9,084 nucleotides of DNA from positions 1 to 9,084 of the forward strand of contig SSSX01000152.1 in NCBI GenBank assembly GCA_015657735.1, read 5' to 3'. Each line of letters starts with the position of its first letter. Positions within the stretch are counted from its first letter, which is position 1. The notes beneath the pieces are model-generated. The model was not told where the DNA came from and made no database searches. It saw nothing but the letters and a program-made list of their open reading frames with translations. This stretch comes from Zoogloeaceae bacterium. GTDB lineage: Bacteria > Pseudomonadota > Gammaproteobacteria > Burkholderiales > Rhodocyclaceae. A program made the position numbers and the translations under genes. Below are positions 8,484-9,084 of the stretch, piece by piece.

Positions 8484-8529
8484 GAAACGACAAACGCGCA
8501 GCGGACGGAGGCGACGTCCGGCTGCGCGT
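8484..8529 (-). terminator. Probable intrinsic terminator of ftsZ
   Basis: On the minus strand an 8-bp stem (plus 8494-8501 with 8522-8529) and a 5-bp stem (8502-8506 with 8516-8520) stack with one unpaired base (8521) and a 9-nt loop. The hairpin is followed by an interrupted T tract, TTTGTCGTTT. It begins 31 bp after the ftsZ stop. The stem is strong and the tail moderate, so termination may be partial, leaving some read-through into lpxC. Confidence 0.7.
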
Positions 8530-8559
8530 CCTTCAAGCCACCGCAGTGGCCCTGAGCGA

Positions 8560-9084
8560 TCAGTCTGCCTGCTTGCGCAGGAAGGCCGGGATGTCCAGCG
8601 TGGACATGCCGTTGGCGCTCATGGCTTCGACGGTGGTGCGGGAGGTGCGACGGATCACCGCCGGCAGCTCGAGGTTGCCGTAATCGACTTCCATGCTCAC
8701 GTTGTCGGTACCGGTGCGGACCACTTCGATCTTGCGCGGCATGGCCGCCGCGCGCACGGCGCCGAGGCCGGTGGCGACGACGGTGACGCGGATGCGGTCT
8801 TCCATGTTCTCGTCGAACACGGTGCCGTACTTGACGAAAGCTTCCTTGGCGGCGAAGGCCTGGACGGTTTTCACGGCGTCGCGGACTTCGGCCATCTTCA
8901 GACCGCGGCTGGCGGTGATGTTGACCAGCACGCAGCGGGCGCCGGAGAGCTCGGTGCCTTCGAGCAGCGGCGACACCGCGGCCTGCTCGGCGGCGATGCG
9001 GGCGCGGTCGAGGCCGGCGGCCTGGGCGGAGCCCATCATCGCGCGGCCCATCTCGGCCATCGCGGTGCGCACGTCCTGGAAGTC
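8560..9084 (-). CDS. ftsZ: Cell division protein FtsZ, C-terminal part (5' end beyond window)
   Basis: FtsZ is the tubulin-like GTPase that assembles the division ring. The visible 174 residues are the C-terminal part; the reading frame is open to the window edge, where it begins with DFQDVRTAMAEMGRAMMGSA, a well-known block of the family. About 200 residues, including the GTP-binding GGGTGTG loop, should lie outside. Seen here are the C-terminal subdomain (LLEGTELSGARCVLVNITAS, then FGTVFDEN-like KYGTVFDENM and RVTVVATGLG), a short linker of about 45 residues, and the conserved tail LDIPAFLRKQAD that binds FtsA and other ring partners. The GTG near 9072 is an internal Val codon, not the start. 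The gene closes the division cluster and is followed by its own terminator at 8484-8529. Confidence 0.98.
   Translation of the reverse strand, partial: DFQDVRTAMAEMGRAMMGSAQAAGLDRARIAAEQAAVSPLLEGTELSGARCVLVNITASRGLKMAEVRDAVKTVQAFAAKEAFVKYGTVFDENMEDRIRVTVVATGLGAVRAAAMPRKIEVVRTGTDNVSMEVDYGNLELPAVIRRTSRTTVEAMSANGMSTLDIPAFLRKQAD

Noticed and set aside
9070..9072. GTG as a start codon for a 170-residue frame
   Set aside because: The frame stays open to the window edge and reads conserved FtsZ sequence (DFQDV) upstream of the GTG, so it is an internal valine.

Overview
The window is about 9.1 kb of GC-rich, gene-dense bacterial chromosome. The closest fit is a betaproteobacterium of the Rhodocyclales type (Azoarcus/Thauera/Zoogloea/Dechloromonas relatives). 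This rests on the gene set ftsZ, lpxC, dciA (DUF721), secA and argJ, on the sequence style of the SecA, LpxC and FtsZ proteins, and on a PEP-CTERM protein, a class common in floc- and biofilm-forming members of that group. The placement is inferred from recognition of the proteins, not from a search.

Layout, left to right. (1) Positions 1-144 are a comparatively AT-rich leader with short GCAAT-type repeats and no convincing promoter. (2) 145-921 (+) encodes a secreted PEP-CTERM protein. (3) A very clean bidirectional terminator at 959-988 ends both this gene and the convergent argJ. (4) argJ (-) encodes the bifunctional arginine-biosynthesis acetyltransferase. (5) An HDOD-GAF regulatory protein (-) follows. 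(6) A 182-bp spacer holds several strong GC hairpins. (7) secA (-) encodes the preprotein translocase ATPase. (8) A 146-bp divergent promoter region separates secA from dciA. (9) dciA (+) encodes a probable replicative-helicase loader. (10) A 62-codon two-helix membrane protein gene (-) lies immediately downstream of (11) lpxC (-), the committed step of lipid A synthesis. (12) A 157-bp spacer carries a long palindrome, a possible lpxC promoter and the ftsZ terminator. (13) The 3' part of ftsZ (-) runs off the right edge.

Most genes are core functions at the tail of the division/cell-wall cluster: septum ring (FtsZ), outer-membrane lipid A (LpxC), protein export (SecA) and helicase loading (DciA). 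dciA is the only plus-strand gene in the core block. It is convergent with the small membrane gene (14 bp between stop codons) and divergent from secA. The PEP-CTERM protein would be exported through Sec, so through SecA, and then sorted by an exosortase not present here.

I found no tRNA, rRNA, CRISPR array, insertion sequence or phage gene, and no clear new multi-gene system. The items most worth following up are non-coding: the palindrome inside the putative lpxC promoter, the absence of Shine-Dalgarno sequences on both secA and dciA, and the hairpin cluster after secA. Among proteins, they are the HDOD protein with a destroyed HD motif and the uncharacterised 62-residue membrane protein.
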